Origin: Enterobacter vonholyi | GTDB lineage: Bacteria > Pseudomonadota > Gammaproteobacteria > Enterobacterales > Enterobacteriaceae | Length of the DNA stretch: 64,000 bases | Direction of reading: 5' to 3' | Assembly (NCBI RefSeq): GCF_008364555.1 | Contig: NZ_VTUC01000038.1 | Span: 186,001 to 250,000 of the forward strand | Shown here: piece after piece, positions 19,562 to 28,899 of the stretch | Layout of the letters: each line of letters begins with the position of its first letter | How positions within the stretch are numbered: the stretch's first letter is position 1 | Position numbers and translations under genes: made by a program | The notes under the pieces: model-generated | What the model was told of the DNA's origin: nothing | Databases searched by the model: none | Seen by the model: only the letters and a program-made list of their open reading frames with translations

Positions 19562-21229
19562 GTGGCTCAATTCGTTTATACCATGCATCGTGTCGGTAAA
19601 GTTGTCCCGCCGAAACGTCATATTCTTAAAAATATCTCGCTGAGCTTCTTCCCGGGCGCAAAAATCGGTGTTCTGGGTCTCAACGGTGCCGGTAAGTCCA
19701 CCCTGCTGCGCATCATGGCCGGCATTGATACAGACATCGAAGGTGAAGCCCGTCCGCAGCCTGGCATCAAGATTGGCTACCTGCCGCAGGAACCTCAGCT
19801 GAACCCGGAACACACCGTGCGCGAATCCGTTGAAGAAGCGGTATCCGAAGTGGTTAACGCCCTGAAAGGTCTCGATGAAGTGTATGCCAAATACGCCGAG
19901 CCGGATGCGGACTTCGACAAGCTGGCTGCACAGCAGGGCAAGTATGAAGAGATTATCCAGGCGCACGACGGTCACAACCTGAACGTGCAGCTGGAGCGCG
20001 CGGCGGATGCCCTGCGTCTGCCGGACTGGGATGCGAAAATCGCGAACCTCTCCGGTGGTGAACGCCGTCGCGTGGCGCTGTGCCGCCTGCTGCTGGAAAA
20101 ACCAGACATGCTGCTGCTCGACGAACCGACTAACCACCTGGATGCAGAATCCGTGGCGTGGCTGGAGCGCTTCCTGCACGACTTCGAAGGCACCGTTGTG
20201 GCGATTACCCACGACCGTTACTTCCTCGACAACGTCGCTGGCTGGATCCTGGAGCTGGACCGCGGTGAAGGTATTCCGTGGGAAGGCAACTACTCCTCCT
20301 GGCTGGAGCAAAAAGATCAGCGTCTGGCGCAGGAAGCTTCTCAGGAAGCGGCGCGTCGTAAGTCTATCGAGAAAGAGCTGGAGTGGGTTCGTCAGGGCGC
20401 GAAAGGCCGTCAGTCTAAGGGCAAAGCCCGTCTGGCACGCTTTGAAGAGCTGAACAACACCGAATACCAGAAACGTAACGAAACCAACGAACTGTTTATT
20501 CCACCTGGAGCACGTCTGGGGGATAAAGTGGTTGAAGTGACCAACCTGCGTAAGTCTTACGGCGACCGCGTGCTGATCGACGACCTGACCTTCTCCGTAC
20601 CGAAAGGCGCTATCGTGGGCATCATCGGTCCGAACGGCGCGGGTAAATCGACCCTGTTCCGCATGATGTCCGGTCAGGAACAGCCTGACAGCGGCTCTAT
20701 CACCCTGGGTGAGACCGTGAAGCTGGCCTCCGTTGACCAGTTCCGTGACGCGATGGACAACAGCAAAACCGTGTGGGAAGAAGTGTCCGGCGGTCTGGAT
20801 ATTATGCGCATCGGCAACACCGAGATGCCAAGCCGCGCCTACGTTGGTCGCTTTAACTTCAAAGGCACCGATCAGGGCAAACGTGTAGGCGAGCTGTCCG
20901 GCGGTGAGCGCGGTCGTCTGCACCTGGCGAAGCTGCTGCAGGTGGGCGGTAACGTTCTGCTGCTCGATGAACCAACAAACGACCTGGATATCGAAACCCT
21001 GCGCGCGCTGGAAAACGCCCTGCTGGAGTTCCCGGGCTGCGCGATGGTTATCTCGCACGACCGCTGGTTCCTCGACCGTATCGCGACCCACATTCTGGAC
21101 TACCAGGACGAAGGTAAGGTGGAGTTCTTCGAAGGTAACTTCACCGAATACGAAGAGTACAAGAAACGCACGCTGGGCGCCGACGCGCTGGAGCCGAAGC
21201 GTATTAAGTACAAGCGTATTGCTAAGTAA
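19562..21229 (+). CDS. ettA: Energy-dependent translational throttle EttA (ABC-F)
   Basis: A 555-residue ABC-F protein with two ATPase domains: Walker A GLNGAGKST (about 39-47), signature LSGGERRR, Walker B LLLDEPTNHLD; then GPNGAGKST (about 356-364), LSGGERGR and LLLDEPTNDLD. The linker between them (the P-site tRNA interaction motif) is intact. EttA binds the ribosomal E site and gates entry into elongation according to ATP/ADP. It starts with GTG at 19562 after AAAGAGGCGAAG. Nearly identical to the E. coli protein. Confidence 0.97.
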   Translation: MAQFVYTMHRVGKVVPPKRHILKNISLSFFPGAKIGVLGLNGAGKSTLLRIMAGIDTDIEGEARPQPGIKIGYLPQEPQLNPEHTVRESVEEAVSEVVNALKGLDEVYAKYAEPDADFDKLAAQQGKYEEIIQAHDGHNLNVQLERAADALRLPDWDAKIANLSGGERRRVALCRLLLEKPDMLLLDEPTNHLDAESVAWLERFLHDFEGTVVAITHDRYFLDNVAGWILELDRGEGIPWEGNYSSWLEQKDQRLAQEASQEAARRKSIEKELEWVRQGAKGRQSKGKARLARFEELNNTEYQKRNETNELFIPPGARLGDKVVEVTNLRKSYGDRVLIDDLTFSVPKGAIVGIIGPNGAGKSTLFRMMSGQEQPDSGSITLGETVKLASVDQFRDAMDNSKTVWEEVSGGLDIMRIGNTEMPSRAYVGRFNFKGTDQGKRVGELSGGERGRLHLAKLLQVGGNVLLLDEPTNDLDIETLRALENALLEFPGCAMVISHDRWFLDRIATHILDYQDEGKVEFFEGNFTEYEEYKKRTLGADALEPKRIKYKRIAK

Positions 21230-21230
21230 G

Positions 21231-21322
21231 TGCCCAAAAAGCCGGGTGGCGCTCACGCTTACCCGGCCTACGGTTCTGCGCTGTTTGTAGGCCGGGTAAG
21301 GCGAAGCCGCCACCCGGCTTTT
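21231..21322. repeat. Inverted pair of REP-like elements (BIME)
   Basis: Two facing units (GCCGGGTGGCGCTCACGCTT... and ...GTAAGGCGAAGCCGCCACC) are separated by a short spacer with CCTACGGTT. The outer ends AAAAAGCCGGGTGGC and GCCACCCGGCTTTTT are complementary, so the whole element can fold as one long hairpin and terminate both ettA and the convergent LysR gene. Confidence 0.82.
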
Positions 21323-22222
21323 TTATTTGCCCACGTAATACCGCTTCACCTCGTCAAACTGCATCGCAAACTCGATATAGCTCATCAGCGCGGGCGAATT
21401 CAGCTTGCGGCTCGGATAGGCCAGCCAGAGGTCGTTGCCTTCAACGTTCCACTCCGGCAGCACCTGCACCAGCGCGCCCTTTTCAACCTTATCTTCCAGC
21501 AAAAATGCAGGAAGCAGCGTGATCCCCGCCCCGGCCATCGCGCACTCGCGGGCGTACACCAGATTATCGGTCATATGCGCGTTATCCGGCAGGTAGCGGT
21601 AATCCTCATTCTCGCTTCGCAGAAGCCACTCCGACCAGGCTCTGTGCGTAATGCTGCGGTGCTCCACCAACTGACGGGGATGCGTTAGCGGCGCCCGGCG
21701 CGCCAGATAGTCCGGCGAGGCCAGCATGTAGCGCGGACAGTGCCCGATCATTCGGCCAATCAGAGAGGAGTCCTGCGGCTTGCCGGTACGCAGCGCCACG
21801 TCAAAGCCGGACTCGACCAGATCCACCACATCATCAGAGATCGACACGTCCAGCGAAACCTCAGGATAGCGAAGCTGGAACTCGGCATTCATATGCGCCA
21901 GCAGCGTCGCGCCAATCCCAGCCGGACAGGTGATGCGCAGCCGCCCGCTCGGGTTTTCGCGCAGGCGCTGAATGGCATACTCCGCCCGCTCGCTGGCCGC
22001 CAGCATTTCGCGGCAGTGCACCAGATAGTGCTCGCCCGCAAACGTCAGGTTCAGCCTGCGGGTGGTGCGGTTCAGCAGGCGGATACCCACCTGCTGCTCC
22101 AGCTGGCTAATTCGCTGGCTGACGCTGGATTTCGGCAGTTCGGCTTTCTGGGCTGCCGCGGTAAAGCTGCCCATCTCCGCCACCAGCGCGAAAAGCGCCA
22201 TATCCTGCAGCTGTTTAAACAT
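21323..22222 (-). CDS. LysR-family transcriptional regulator
   Basis: A 299-residue LysR-type regulator. The winged helix-turn-helix is at residues 1-62 (GSFTAAAQKAELPKSSVSQRI), and the substrate-binding domain from about 90. It resembles the DhcR/YhcS-like subgroup common in enterobacteria. It is divergent from the zinc-type dehydrogenase gene with a 108-base gap, the usual LysR/target arrangement, so that gene is the likely target. The pair is inserted between ettA and nadR relative to K-12. Confidence 0.9.
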   Translation of the reverse strand: MFKQLQDMALFALVAEMGSFTAAAQKAELPKSSVSQRISQLEQQVGIRLLNRTTRRLNLTFAGEHYLVHCREMLAASERAEYAIQRLRENPSGRLRITCPAGIGATLLAHMNAEFQLRYPEVSLDVSISDDVVDLVESGFDVALRTGKPQDSSLIGRMIGHCPRYMLASPDYLARRAPLTHPRQLVEHRSITHRAWSEWLLRSENEDYRYLPDNAHMTDNLVYARECAMAGAGITLLPAFLLEDKVEKGALVQVLPEWNVEGNDLWLAYPSRKLNSPALMSYIEFAMQFDEVKRYYVGK

Positions 22223-22330
22223 GATTGTTCATCCTGTACGAACGCTGAGTTCTTGATTGTCCATCTTATCATGCAGCTGGCCACTTAATAGACTAGCCTC
22301 AACAAAACGCATGCCATTGAGGAGCACACC

Positions 22331-23332
22331 ATGTCAGTTAAAGCGATTGCCGTTAACCCAGAAAATCCCGCATCGTTCATTGAAATCACCCCGCCGATGC
22401 CGCATCCCGGCGAGCACGATCTGCTGGTGGAGGTGAAAGCCGTCTCCGTTAACCCGGTCGATACCAAAGTCCATGCGGGCATTGCCAAAAACGGACTGAA
22501 CGAGCCGCGCATTCTCGGGTGGGATGCAAGCGGGATCGTCAAAGCCGTTGGGGCGGGCGTCACCGGATTCAAACCGGGAGATGAAGTGTGGTACGCGGGC
22601 GACATCACCCGCCCGGGCAGCAACACCACGCATCAGCTGATTGATGCGCGCATTGTCGGGCGCAAGCCTGCAAGCCTCGGCTGGGCGGCTGCCGCTGCAC
22701 TGCCGTTGACCGCACTCACCGCGTGGGAAGGCCTGTTTGAACGACTGAACATTCAGGATGCCGGCGCGGACAAAACCCTGCTGATCATTGGCGGCGCGGG
22801 CGGGGTGGGATCGCTGGCGATCCCGTTTGCGAAGCACAACAGCAAGGTGAAGATCGTCGCAACCGCGTCCCGCGAAGATTCCGCCCGGTGGTGCCGCGAT
22901 CGCGGTGCAGATGTGGTGGTGAACTACCGCGATCTGAAAGGCGAACTGGCGAAACACGGGCTCACCTTTGTGGATTACATTTTCATCCTCAACGACACCG
23001 ACGGGCACTGGGATGCGGTCAGCGAACTGATTGCCCCACAGGGGCATATCTGTTCCATCGTGGAGAATGAACACCCGCTGAACCAGGACAAGCTGAAGTC
23101 GAAATCCGCCGCGCTGCACTGGGAATTTATGTACACCCGCAGCATGTACCAGACCGCGGATATGGCGCGTCAGGGAGAGATCCTCAATGAGGTGGCGAAG
23201 CTGGTAGATAATGGCGTAGTGGAAAGCTCACTGAGTGAAACGCTGCACGGGCTGAGCGTGGAGAGCATTACCGAGGCGCACCGTAAGGTGCTGGACGGGC
23301 ATATGCGCGGGAAAGTGGTGGTTGAGTATTGA
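22331..23332 (+). CDS. Zinc-binding-type alcohol dehydrogenase / quinone reductase family protein
   Basis: A 333-residue medium-chain dehydrogenase/reductase. The N-terminal GroES-like half contains GWDASGIVKAVGAGV; the NAD(P) loop IIGGAGGVGSLAIPFAK is around residues 152-168. It lacks the structural cysteine cluster of zinc alcohol dehydrogenases, so it most likely acts as an NADPH-dependent enone or quinone reductase of the family-1 zinc-binding ADH group; the substrate is unknown. GAGGAGCACACC lies upstream of the ATG. Divergent from a LysR regulator. Confidence 0.85.
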   Translation: MSVKAIAVNPENPASFIEITPPMPHPGEHDLLVEVKAVSVNPVDTKVHAGIAKNGLNEPRILGWDASGIVKAVGAGVTGFKPGDEVWYAGDITRPGSNTTHQLIDARIVGRKPASLGWAAAAALPLTALTAWEGLFERLNIQDAGADKTLLIIGGAGGVGSLAIPFAKHNSKVKIVATASREDSARWCRDRGADVVVNYRDLKGELAKHGLTFVDYIFILNDTDGHWDAVSELIAPQGHICSIVENEHPLNQDKLKSKSAALHWEFMYTRSMYQTADMARQGEILNEVAKLVDNGVVESSLSETLHGLSVESITEAHRKVLDGHMRGKVVVEY

Positions 23333-23338
23333 GCGGCC

Positions 23339-23379
23339 TGATGCCCTCACCCCGGCCCTCTCCCACAGGGAGAGGGAGG
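23339..23379 (+). repeat. Interspersed hairpin repeat, copy 1
   Basis: TGATGCCCTCACCCCGGCCC then CTCTCCCACAGGGAGAGGGA: an interspersed element whose second half folds as an 8-bp stem (CCTCTCCC/GGGAGAGG). It lies between the dehydrogenase gene and nadR, both convergent. Further copies are at 28847, 29654 (inverted) and 46459 (degenerate). Confidence 0.75.
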
Positions 23380-23386
23380 TTAACGC

Positions 23387-24619
23387 TTACCCCTGCTCCC
23401 CCATCATCTCCTTCACCAGCTCGACGCAGCGCAGGAAGCGGGAGTCATAATCCGACTCTTCCACGTGCACAAACTCAACGTTGTTTTCGTTGAGCATCTC
23501 CACCAGCATGGACTGGAATTCACGCCTGTCCACGGAGCTGCCGAGGCTGCGCATGCCGTCGGCCACCCACGGGGTGTTGTTTTCCAGCAGGATCACCAGG
23601 TCAAAGCGATATTCGTCAATCAGCGCCTGCACGAACGGGTGCTCGCGCCCTTCGTATTTTTTACAGAACGCCTGAGTGGTGACGAAATCGGTATCGATAA
23701 ACGCCACCTTGTTGGCATATTTCACTGCGAAATCAATGTACTGAGCGTGACCGAGCGCGATTTTGTCATAGTCGGAATACTGCAGCGCCATCTCGTCGCC
23801 GCCCAGGTGCGAGAAGACATAATCGCGGCCGTACTCCCATGCGCTGGTGGTATTGAAGATATTCGCCAGCTTGTTGACCAGCGTTGATTTACCGCTCGAC
23901 TCGCCGCCCAGGATCGCGACGGTGCGCACAAAGAACGGCTTCACCTCGGTTGGGATGTAGTCCCAGTAGCGGAACGGATTTTCGCGGATCTGCGCCCCGC
24001 TGATGTTCATGAAGGTGCGTTTCGGATCGATCAGCACCGTCTCAATGCCCAGATGTTCGCGGAACTGCGGCGCATCGGACTCTTCAGAGGTGTAGATCCA
24101 GTTAGGCGCAATGCCCTTCTCTTCCATAAACGCTTTGATGCCGTTGCTCCACACGTCCCAGCCGTGCGGATACGGCTCCATGCCCTCTTCGTTAAAGGCA
24201 TGAATACGAATGTTTTTCTGGTATTTGAAGGTCTGAAGCAGCCAGCGCAGGCGGTCAGGCACGGTCGGCTGCTGCGACATGGCGCTGTCCTCAAACAGCT
24301 GGCGATCGCGAGTTTCATCGTAGCCCATGATGATGTGCAGCTCGTCAACCTGGCTACAGGCTCGCTGGATCAGATAGATATGCCCGGTATGCAGCGGGTA
24401 AAACTTGCCGAACACCACGCCGATGTTCTTTTGCATACGCGGGAATTCCAGCCCCAGAAAGCGGTGCAGCGCTTCCAGCTTCTGCGCGCTGGGGCTTTTG
24501 ATTTTGGCGTTCAGCAGCTGGCTCAGGTAGCCCTTGGTCATGCCACTGGCGTCCGCCACCTGCTGCAGCGTGCAGCCCTTCTGGCGGATAGCGGTCTTGA
24601 TGTAGTCAAATGATGACAT
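23387..24619 (-). CDS. nadR: NadR: NAD biosynthesis regulator, NMN adenylyltransferase and ribosylnicotinamide kinase
   Basis: A 410-residue trifunctional protein. Residues 1-57 carry a helix-turn-helix (TLQQVADASGMTKGYLSQLL); the nucleotidyltransferase motif GKFYPLHTGH is at 71-80; the kinase P-loop GGESSGKST is near 236-244. It represses nadA, nadB and pncB when NAD is plentiful and salvages nicotinamide riboside. Length matches E. coli. The ribosome binding site AGGAGG lies rather far (about 11 bases) from the ATG. It follows radA on the same strand. Confidence 0.97.
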   Translation of the reverse strand: MSSFDYIKTAIRQKGCTLQQVADASGMTKGYLSQLLNAKIKSPSAQKLEALHRFLGLEFPRMQKNIGVVFGKFYPLHTGHIYLIQRACSQVDELHIIMGYDETRDRQLFEDSAMSQQPTVPDRLRWLLQTFKYQKNIRIHAFNEEGMEPYPHGWDVWSNGIKAFMEEKGIAPNWIYTSEESDAPQFREHLGIETVLIDPKRTFMNISGAQIRENPFRYWDYIPTEVKPFFVRTVAILGGESSGKSTLVNKLANIFNTTSAWEYGRDYVFSHLGGDEMALQYSDYDKIALGHAQYIDFAVKYANKVAFIDTDFVTTQAFCKKYEGREHPFVQALIDEYRFDLVILLENNTPWVADGMRSLGSSVDRREFQSMLVEMLNENNVEFVHVEESDYDSRFLRCVELVKEMMGEQG

Positions 24620-24654
24620 AAATTACGGTGCCTCCTGCAAAATCGAATACGTAA

Positions 24655-26040
24655 TTATAAGTCGTCAAAGACATTTAACGCATCTGCGAGTTTCTTCACG
24701 CCGAAAACCTGCATCCCTTCCGGGATTTTTTTCGGCACGTTAGCAGCGGGAACGATAGCCCGGCGGAAACCGTGTTTTGCCGCCTCGGAGATACGCTCCT
24801 GGCCGCTGGGCACCGGACGGATTTCCCCGGCAAGGCCCACCTCGCCGAAGACGACCAGATCCTGCGGCAGCGGTCTGTCGCGCAGGCTTGAGACCATCGC
24901 CAGCAGCAGCGCCAGGTCTGCGCTGGTCTCAGTGACTTTCACGCCACCCACCACGTTAACGAAAACGTCCTGATCCGCCATCTGCAGCCCACCGTGACGG
25001 TGCAGCACCGCCAGCAGGATCGCCAGACGGTTCTGTTCCAGACCGACCGCCACGCGCCGCGGGTTGCCCATCATCGACACGTCCACCAGCGCCTGAATTT
25101 CGACGAGCAGCGGGCGCGTGCCTTCCCACAGCACCATCACCGAACTGCCGGAGGTGATTTCATCTCCCCGACTCAGGAAGATCGCCGACGGGTTACTGAC
25201 TTCGCGCAGCCCCTGCTCGGTCATGGCAAACACGCCTAACTCGTTCACCGCCCCAAAGCGGTTTTTATGGCTGCGCAGAGTACGGAAGCGGGAGTCCGCG
25301 TCGCCGTCGAGCATGACGGAGCAGTCGATACAGTGTTCAAGAACCTTCGGTCCCGCCAGCGAGCCGTCTTTGGTCACGTGGCCGACCATCACAATCGCCA
25401 CGCCGCGCGTTTTGGCAAAGCGCGTCAGGTAGGCCGCCGTTTCACGCACCTGCGCCACGCTGCCCGGCGAGGACTGAATGTCAGCCATGTGCATCACCTG
25501 GATGGAGTCGATCACCATCAGCTTCGGCTGCTCTTCTTCGGCGATCATGCAGATCTGCTCGATGCTGGTTTCGGAGAGCATGTTCAGATTGCCGGTCGGC
25601 AGGCCCAGACGGTGCGCGCGCATCGCCACCTGCTGCAGTGATTCTTCGCCCGTAACGTACAGGGTTTTCATCTGTTCGGCGAGCTTGCAGAGCGTTTGCA
25701 GCAGCAGGGTCGATTTACCCGCGCCCGGGTTACCGCCGATCAAAATGGCGCTCCCCGGCACCACGCCGCCGCCGAGCACGCGGTCAAACTCTTTGAACCC
25801 GGTGGAGAAGCGCGGCAGCTCTTCGAGGCTGATGTCCGAAAGTTTTTGCACCTTCGCCACGCCCGCATTGCCCGCATATCCGCTCAGGCGTTCATTGCGC
25901 GCCACGCTCGGCGAAGCCGCCACACCACGCACTTCGGTGATGGTGTTCCAGGCATGACAGGCGCTGCATTGCCCCTGCCAGCGCGGATAATCCGCACCAC
26001 ATTCATTACAGACAAATGCGCGTTTTGGAGCTTTCGCCAC
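24655..26040 (-). CDS. radA: DNA repair protein RadA
   Basis: A 461-residue RecA-like, ring-forming ATPase that promotes branch migration in recombination. N-terminal C4 zinc motif CNECG...CSAC (residues 11-31), Walker A GGNPGAGKST (about 102-111), the RadA-specific KNRFG motif near 259, and a Lon-protease-like C-terminal domain. It starts with GTG at 26040 after GAGGTAAACC. It follows serB by 11 bases, as in K-12 (serB-radA-nadR). Confidence 0.97.
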   Translation of the reverse strand: MAKAPKRAFVCNECGADYPRWQGQCSACHAWNTITEVRGVAASPSVARNERLSGYAGNAGVAKVQKLSDISLEELPRFSTGFKEFDRVLGGGVVPGSAILIGGNPGAGKSTLLLQTLCKLAEQMKTLYVTGEESLQQVAMRAHRLGLPTGNLNMLSETSIEQICMIAEEEQPKLMVIDSIQVMHMADIQSSPGSVAQVRETAAYLTRFAKTRGVAIVMVGHVTKDGSLAGPKVLEHCIDCSVMLDGDADSRFRTLRSHKNRFGAVNELGVFAMTEQGLREVSNPSAIFLSRGDEITSGSSVMVLWEGTRPLLVEIQALVDVSMMGNPRRVAVGLEQNRLAILLAVLHRHGGLQMADQDVFVNVVGGVKVTETSADLALLLAMVSSLRDRPLPQDLVVFGEVGLAGEIRPVPSGQERISEAAKHGFRRAIVPAANVPKKIPEGMQVFGVKKLADALNVFDDL

Positions 26041-26051
26041 GGTTTACCTCT

Positions 26052-27020
26052 TTATTTCTGATTAAGGCTGCCGGAGAGAATGCAGAACACCCCCATCAGG
26101 TCAGCGTGACGGATAGTGACTTCCGTCTTTTCATTCACTTTTGGCTTGGCGTGGTAGGCAATGCCCAGGCCGGCCGCTTTGATCATCGGCAGATCGTTCG
26201 CGCCGTCCCCGATAGCGACGGTCTGGATAACCGGAATTTCATATTTTTCCGCCAGACGCGTCAGCGTATTGGCTTTGTACTGGGCATCAACAATATCGCC
26301 GATCACCTGGCCGGTCAGCTTGCCGTCCATGATCTCCAGCTCATTGGCCACCACGGTGGTCAGATGCAGTTTCTCCCGCAGATAATCCGCGAAGAAGGTG
26401 AAGCCACCTGAGGCGATTGCCACCTTCCAGCCGAGGGACTGCAGCTTCAGCACCAGCTGCGTCAGCCCAGGCATCAGCGGCAGTACGTCGCGTACCTGGC
26501 GCAGAATGTTGGCATCGGCCCCTTTCAGGGTCGCCACGCGCTGGCGCAGGCTGGCGGTGAAGTCCAGCTCGCCGCGCATCGCACGCTCGGTGACTTCCGC
26601 CACCAGCTCGCCGCTGCCCGCCAGCTTCGCAATTTCGTCGATACACTCGATCTGAATGGCGGTTGAGTCCATGTCCATCACCAGCAGGCCCGGCGTTTTC
26701 AGGTGCGGAATTTTACCCAGCGGCGCGACGTCCAGCCCGGCGTCATGCGCCAGACGCGTGGCGCGCTGCGTCAAAGAGCCCGCCAGGCGAATGACCTGAT
26801 AGTCTTCCACGCACCAGGCGGCGACGATGACCATCGCGGCCCCCAGTTTGGTTTGATACTGGGTCAGGCGTTGCTTATCCAGACCGCGTCCGTAGAGGAG
26901 CCAGCCGCTACGACCGGCATGGTAATCCAGAGGCATCACCTCATCGCCACTTAAAGAGAGCGGCAATCCTGGCCATAAAGAGACATCCGTTGGCAGGTCA
27001 CACCAGGTAATGTTCGGCAT
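26052..27020 (-). CDS. serB: Phosphoserine phosphatase SerB
   Basis: A 322-residue HAD-family phosphatase performing the last step of serine synthesis. The nucleophile motif DMDST is in VMDMDSTAIQIECIDE (near residue 117), and the Mg-binding GDGANDLPMIKAAGLGIA is near 265. The frame is open to 27170, but MPNITW at 27020 has AGGAGCT upstream and matches E. coli. Divergent from ytjB and overlapping nothing real; the upstream extension would overlap ytjB. Confidence 0.97.
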   Translation of the reverse strand: MPNITWCDLPTDVSLWPGLPLSLSGDEVMPLDYHAGRSGWLLYGRGLDKQRLTQYQTKLGAAMVIVAAWCVEDYQVIRLAGSLTQRATRLAHDAGLDVAPLGKIPHLKTPGLLVMDMDSTAIQIECIDEIAKLAGSGELVAEVTERAMRGELDFTASLRQRVATLKGADANILRQVRDVLPLMPGLTQLVLKLQSLGWKVAIASGGFTFFADYLREKLHLTTVVANELEIMDGKLTGQVIGDIVDAQYKANTLTRLAEKYEIPVIQTVAIGDGANDLPMIKAAGLGIAYHAKPKVNEKTEVTIRHADLMGVFCILSGSLNQK

Positions 27021-27137
27021 TAAAGCTCCTGTAATTTCGTTCGCGCCGGAAGGTTGCAGAGGGAAAATAACGCATGAGGCTACCCTGTAACCATCACTTC
27101 TGGCAACATTAAGCCGTAAATTTTCAGCAGGTGGAAT

Positions 27138-27782
27138 ATGGCTCGCGCAAAACTGAAATTCCGGCTCCATCGCGCCGTGATCGTCCTTTCCTGTCTCGCA
27201 CTCTTAGTGGTGCTGATGCAGGGGGCATCGTGGTTTAGCCAGAATCATCAACGGCAACGCAACCCGCAGTTTGAAGAGCTGGCCCGCACGCTGGCACGCC
27301 AGGTGACGCTCAACGTCGCACCGTCCATGCGTACCGAAACGCCGGACGATAAGCGGATAGGCCAGGTTTTACGCCTGCTCACGGAGAACAGCCGCATTCT
27401 TGATGCTGGCGTCTATGATGAGCAAGGCAACCTGATTGCCCGCGCGGGCGAGCACGTCGACGTGCGCGACAGGCTGGCGCTGGACGGGAAAAAAGCCGGG
27501 GGCTACTTTAACCAGCAGATTGTCGAACCTATTCAGGGGAAGAATGGCCCGCTGGGCTATCTGCGCCTGACCCTCGATACCCACACCCTGCCTACTGAAG
27601 CCAAACAGGTCGATAATACCACCAATATTCTGCGCCTGATGCTGCTGCTTTCACTCGCCATCGGCGTTGTGCTGGCGCGCACCCTGCTTCGCGGCAAGCG
27701 CTCGCGATGGCAGCAATCACCGTTCCTGCTGACCGCCAGCAGATCCGTTCCCGAAGACGAAGAGAGCGAGAAGAAAGAATAG
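27138..27782 (+). CDS. ytjB: Membrane protein YtjB (Smp)
   Basis: A 214-residue membrane protein with one hydrophobic helix near residues 13-32 and a second at about 165-185, bracketing a periplasmic domain of about 130 residues. This is the Smp/YtjB family (AhpA-like), encoded divergently from serB as in K-12. A signalling or stress role has been proposed but its function is unknown. AGGTGGA precedes the ATG. Confidence 0.9.
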   Translation: MARAKLKFRLHRAVIVLSCLALLVVLMQGASWFSQNHQRQRNPQFEELARTLARQVTLNVAPSMRTETPDDKRIGQVLRLLTENSRILDAGVYDEQGNLIARAGEHVDVRDRLALDGKKAGGYFNQQIVEPIQGKNGPLGYLRLTLDTHTLPTEAKQVDNTTNILRLMLLLSLAIGVVLARTLLRGKRSRWQQSPFLLTASRSVPEDEESEKKE

Positions 27783-27821
27783 TGATAAAGTAGGCGAACG
27801 ATTCGGAAAAGGAACTTTGCC

Positions 27822-28838
27822 ATGACGACGTTACGCCTGCTTATCTCTGACTCTTACGATCCCTGGTTTAATCTCGCGGTAGAAGAGTGCATTTTCCGCC
27901 AGATGCCTGCTACCCAGCGTGTCCTGTTTCTCTGGCGTAACGCCGATACGGTGGTCATTGGCCGTGCGCAAAACCCGTGGAAAGAGTGCAATACGCGGCG
28001 TATGGAAGAGGATAACGTCCGCCTCGCGCGCCGGAGCAGCGGCGGTGGCGCGGTCTTTCACGATCTGGGCAATACCTGCTTTACCTTTATGGCGGGAAAA
28101 CCGGAATACGACAAAACCATCTCGACGTCCATCGTCCTCAACGCCCTTAACGCGCTCGGCGTGACGGCTGAAGCCTCAGGACGTAACGATCTGGTGGTGA
28201 AAACCCCCGACGGGGATCGCAAGGTGTCCGGCTCCGCCTACCGCGAAACGATGGATCGCGGGTTCCACCACGGCACCCTGCTGCTGAATGCCGATCTCAG
28301 CCGTCTGGCGAACTACCTTAATCCTGATAAGAAAAAGTTACAGGCTAAGGGCATTACGTCCGTACGCGGGCGCGTGGCAAATCTGGTGGAGCTGCTGCCG
28401 GGGATTACGCACGAGCAGATTTGCGACGCGATCCGTGAAGCGTTCTTTGAACATTACGGCGAGCGCGTGGAAGCAGAAGTGATCTCCCCAGACAAAACCC
28501 CGGATCTGCCCAACTTCGCCGACACCTTCGCCCGCCAGAGCAGCTGGGAGTGGAACTTCGGTCAGGCCCCTGCCTTTTCCCATCTGCTGGACGAGCGTTT
28601 TACCTGGGGCGGCGTGGAATTGCACTTTGACGTGGAGAAGGGCCACATTACCCGTACGCAGGTCTTTACGGATAGTCTCAATCCGGCACCGTTAGAGGCG
28701 CTGGCGGCACGTTTGCAGGGCTGTTTGTACAGGGCGGATATGCTGCAGCAGGAATGCGACGCGTTGATCGGAGATTTCCCTGAGCAGGAAAAAGAGCTGC
28801 GGGAGTTGTCGGCGTGGATTGCACAGGCCGTGCGCTAG
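27822..28838 (+). CDS. lplA: Lipoate-protein ligase A
   Basis: A 338-residue enzyme that activates lipoate with ATP and attaches it to the E2 and H subunits of lipoyl-dependent dehydrogenases. The family motif [15 protein letters not shown] is at about residues 69-83, and the lipoyl-AMP-binding lysine is in [11 protein letters not shown] near 133; a small C-terminal domain follows. Length matches E. coli LplA. AAAAGGAAC precedes the ATG. Convergent with deoD. Confidence 0.96.
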   Translation: MTTLRLLISDSYDPWFNLAVEECIFRQMPATQRVLFLWRNADTVVIGRAQNPWKECNTRRMEEDNVRLARRSSGGGAVFHDLGNTCFTFMAGKPEYDKTISTSIVLNALNALGVTAEASGRNDLVVKTPDGDRKVSGSAYRETMDRGFHHGTLLLNADLSRLANYLNPDKKKLQAKGITSVRGRVANLVELLPGITHEQICDAIREAFFEHYGERVEAEVISPDKTPDLPNFADTFARQSSWEWNFGQAPAFSHLLDERFTWGGVELHFDVEKGHITRTQVFTDSLNPAPLEALAARLQGCLYRADMLQQECDALIGDFPEQEKELRELSAWIAQAVR

Positions 28839-28846
28839 GTGCGGTC

Positions 28847-28888
28847 TGGTGCCCTCACCCCGGCCCTCTCCCACAGGGAGAGGGAGGG
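28847..28888 (+). repeat. Interspersed hairpin repeat, copy 2
   Basis: Same element as at 23339 (GTGCCCTCACCCCGGCCC followed by the CTCTCCC/GGGAGAG hairpin), here between lplA and deoD, which converge on it. Confidence 0.75.
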
Positions 28889-28899
28889 AAGAGAAAGAA

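Noticed and set aside
19532..21313. 593-codon open frame opposite ettA
   Set aside because: Shadow of ettA; the product shows no recognisable domain.
26052..27170. Longer SerB with 50 extra N-terminal residues
   Set aside because: The extension overlaps the divergent ytjB gene; the ATG at 27020 has a good ribosome binding site and matches E. coli.
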